DNA of 64,000 nt from Cacajao melanocephalus (taxonomy: Eukaryota; Chordata; Mammalia; Primates; Pitheciidae), in contig CAUYLG010071673.1 of NCBI GenBank assembly GCA_963573385.1, positions 1 to 64,000 of the forward strand. Direction: 5' to 3'. The notes beneath the pieces are model-generated. The model did no database searches, was not told the origin of the DNA, and worked only from the letters and a program-made list of their open reading frames with translations. Positions 62,402 to 64,000 of this stretch are shown here, piece by piece; the stretch's first letter is position 1, and each line of letters opens with the position of its first letter. The translations under genes and the position numbers were made by a program.

Positions 62402-62683
62402 GCTCTTGAGACAAGGTCTCACTCTTTGCCCAGGCTGGAGGGCAATGGTGCAAACACAGCCTCCTGCAGCCCCAGTCTCCTGGGTTCAAGCAGTTCTCCC
62501 ACCTCAACCTCCGAGAAGCTGGGACCACAGGTGCACACCACTACACCCAGCTAATTTTTTTTGTTCATTTTGTTGTAGAGACAGGGTTTCATTTTGTTGC
62601 CCAGTTGGTCTCAAACAAGCAATTCCCTCGTCTCTGCCTCCCAAATGCTGGGATTACAGGCATGAGCCACTGCACCCAGCCCC
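62402..62683 (-). mobile_element. AluJ
   Basis: Full-length, diverged reverse-orientation Alu; the T-run at its start is reduced to two bases. It has the older 'tgttgtagagacagggtttcattttgttgccca' middle and an expanded linker. Confidence 0.9.
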
Positions 62684-63396
62684 AGCTCTTGGTTTCTAAA
62701 TAGCAACCTACAGTGAAAGTTACCAGAGCTCCTTGAAGAAATGACTAACTTCAGGGCAGAGCCGGGGGAAAAAAAAGAAGCCTGAGATTCTTTATTGTGC
62801 CAGAGAGTAAAGAATTATTCAAAAAAATGATGGAGATACATCAAAAAGATGCCAGAGGCAGCTTAAAAGATCTCCTACTGGCCAAACCTGTGGTAATTTG
62901 AGTTTAAAAATAATGACGGTAACAGATTACAATCTATTGAAGAAAGTCGGAAACCATGTATTTACATAGATGAATAGAAAAATAAATTGAAAGATCTGTT
63001 GAGTAATGAGATATTTATATCTGTAAAGTATTACAAATGCTTATTTTCTTTAAAGAAAAAAATGGGAAATTCCTCTTTTTTACAGAAGCCTAGTGGATAT
63101 TACCTTCAACAAGCAACGAAAGCCGACATGGTACACCGAGGCGAACACGGCGTTGCTTCCGTCACATCCTTCCTAGAGAGATGTGCCACCTAAAATCAAA
63201 TCCAAACTGAGGGATGCGGCACAAAATAATTGGCCTGTAATCTTTGAAACTGTCATTGTTATTTTTTAAAAAAGGAAAGGTTGAAATTCTTGAATATAAG
63301 AATAAATATCTACTTTATTTAGTCACTATATATAAACAAACATATTCCAACTGAATACAGGTGTTTACTAAAGTAACGTCTTGGGGATTTCATTTT
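62684..63396. other. Unassigned spacer, CpG-retaining patch
   Basis: 62810-63290 reads like a diverged old element (possibly an L1M 3' UTR) but I cannot place it. 63117-63167 keeps seven CpGs in about 50 bp, unusual here. Confidence 0.35.
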
Positions 63397-63562
63397 ATTT
63401 TATTTATTTTTTGAGACAAGGCCTCACGGTTGCCGAGGCTGGATTGCAGTGCTGTGCTCACAGCTCGCTGTAGCCTTGACCTCCTGGGCTCAAGAGATCG
63501 TCCCACCTCAACCTCTCCAGTAGCTGGGACCACAGGCACACACCACTATGCTCGGCTAATCT
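63397..63562 (-). mobile_element. AluJ, left part of a split copy
   Basis: Reverse-orientation AluJ from the tail (TTTATTTTTTGAGACAAGG) to 'gctcggctaatct'. It is broken by an L1 insertion and resumes at 63873. Confidence 0.9.
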
Positions 63563-63577
63563 AAAAAAACAATTGTA

Positions 63578-63857
63578 TACTATGCTGCCATAAAAAACGG
63601 TGAGTTCCTGTCCTTCATAAGGACATGGATGAATCTGGAAACCATCATTCTCAGCATCTCACAGTCTGCAGTCAGTTGGGTGGGACTAGGGGAGGGACAG
63701 CTGGGGGTGGGGAGGGTAGGGAGGGGTAACGTGGGGAGAAATACCAGATATAGGTGATGGGGGACGAAGAGAGCAAACCACTTTGCCCTGTATGTACCTA
63801 TGCAACAATCCTACATGATCTGCACATGTACCCCGGAACCCAAAGTGCAATTTAAAA
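63578..63857 (+). mobile_element. 5'-truncated L1 inserted in AluJ, 15-bp target duplication
   Basis: Plus-strand L1 end: 'tactatgctgccataaaaaacgg', 'gacatggatgaatctggaaaccatcattctcagca', a G-rich 3' UTR part (63690-63740), 'cctatgcaacaatcctacatgatctgcacatgtacccc' and an A-tail. Compared with related L1s about 100 bp are missing just after 'ctcagca' (63656). The duplication 'aaaaaaacaattgta' (63563-63577) recurs at 63858-63872 with one change. Confidence 0.92.
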
Positions 63858-63872
63858 AAAAAAACAACTGTA

Positions 63873-63980
63873 GATACAGGGTCTGCCCAGGCTAGTCTTG
63901 AACTCCTGGGTTCAAGCAATCTTCCCTTTTCAGCCTCCCAAAGTTCTGAGATTACAGGTATGAGACACTGTGCCCAGCTG
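63873..63980 (-). mobile_element. AluJ, right part of the split copy
   Basis: Continuation of the AluJ begun at 63397: 'gatacagggtctgcccaggctagtcttgaactcctgggttcaagcaatcttccc', ending 'gagacactgtgcccagct'. Confidence 0.9.
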
Positions 63981-64000
63981 AATTTTATTTTAGAATAGAA

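Overview
This window looks like primate (most probably human) nuclear DNA. It is AT-rich and CpG-poor, with dimeric Alu elements of several ages, L1 from old L1M types to younger 5'-truncated copies, MIR, L2, MaLR and ERV LTRs, ERV-L internal sequence and hAT relics. I find no intact protein-coding gene, no convincing single-copy exon and no intact RNA gene. Most open frames lie in repeats, many of them simply read across Alu elements. Family names are assigned by eye from remembered consensus features, so subfamilies are tentative and most boundaries are good to about 10-50 bp.

Layout. 1-928 is an L1M relic and is followed by a MIR. About 1.74-4.37 kb is a decayed processed pseudogene of ELOA (Elongin A, the elongation factor SIII large subunit). 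A free right Alu monomer, a small AT minisatellite and an L2 follow. 6.9-14.3 kb is mostly old L1 in both orientations, including a minus-strand ORF2 relic split by a solo LTR with a 5-bp target duplication. 14.8-30.7 kb is an AT-rich mixture of Alu, MIR, L2, L1M and MaLR-type LTRs separated by unassigned spacer.

30.75-33.24 kb is an LTR-rich block. A minus-strand LTR sits exactly at the 3' end of a tRNA-Glu(TTC)-like pseudogene. Next come a second ERV LTR with part of its internal region, an L1 3' end and a MaLR 3' end. 33.5-36.8 kb holds L1 and a hAT relic containing an Alu. 36.8-43.8 kb is the most repeat-poor part, with L2, MIR and possible L3 traces and small CpG-retaining patches.

43.86-50.95 kb is a nearly complete old L1, from 5' UTR to late ORF2. 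Its 5' UTR carries five 40-bp tandem units. It has been entered by three same-strand Alus, by a 330-bp mRNA-like retrocopy with its own 12-bp duplication and an unexpected G-run tail, and by a MaLR LTR. 50.95-54 kb holds a minus-strand L1 3' end, an Alu, a MaLR LTR and a GC-richer unassigned block. About 54.3-57.25 kb is a decayed ERV-L internal region with recognisable gag and integrase traces. The end of the window holds MIR, hAT, L1, L2 and AluJ; the last Alu is split by a 5'-truncated L1 with a 15-bp duplication.

There is no operon-like organisation. What the window records is a nested history of retrotransposition: L1 machinery made the ELOA copy, the Alus and the 330-bp retrocopy, and ERV integrase placed the LTRs.
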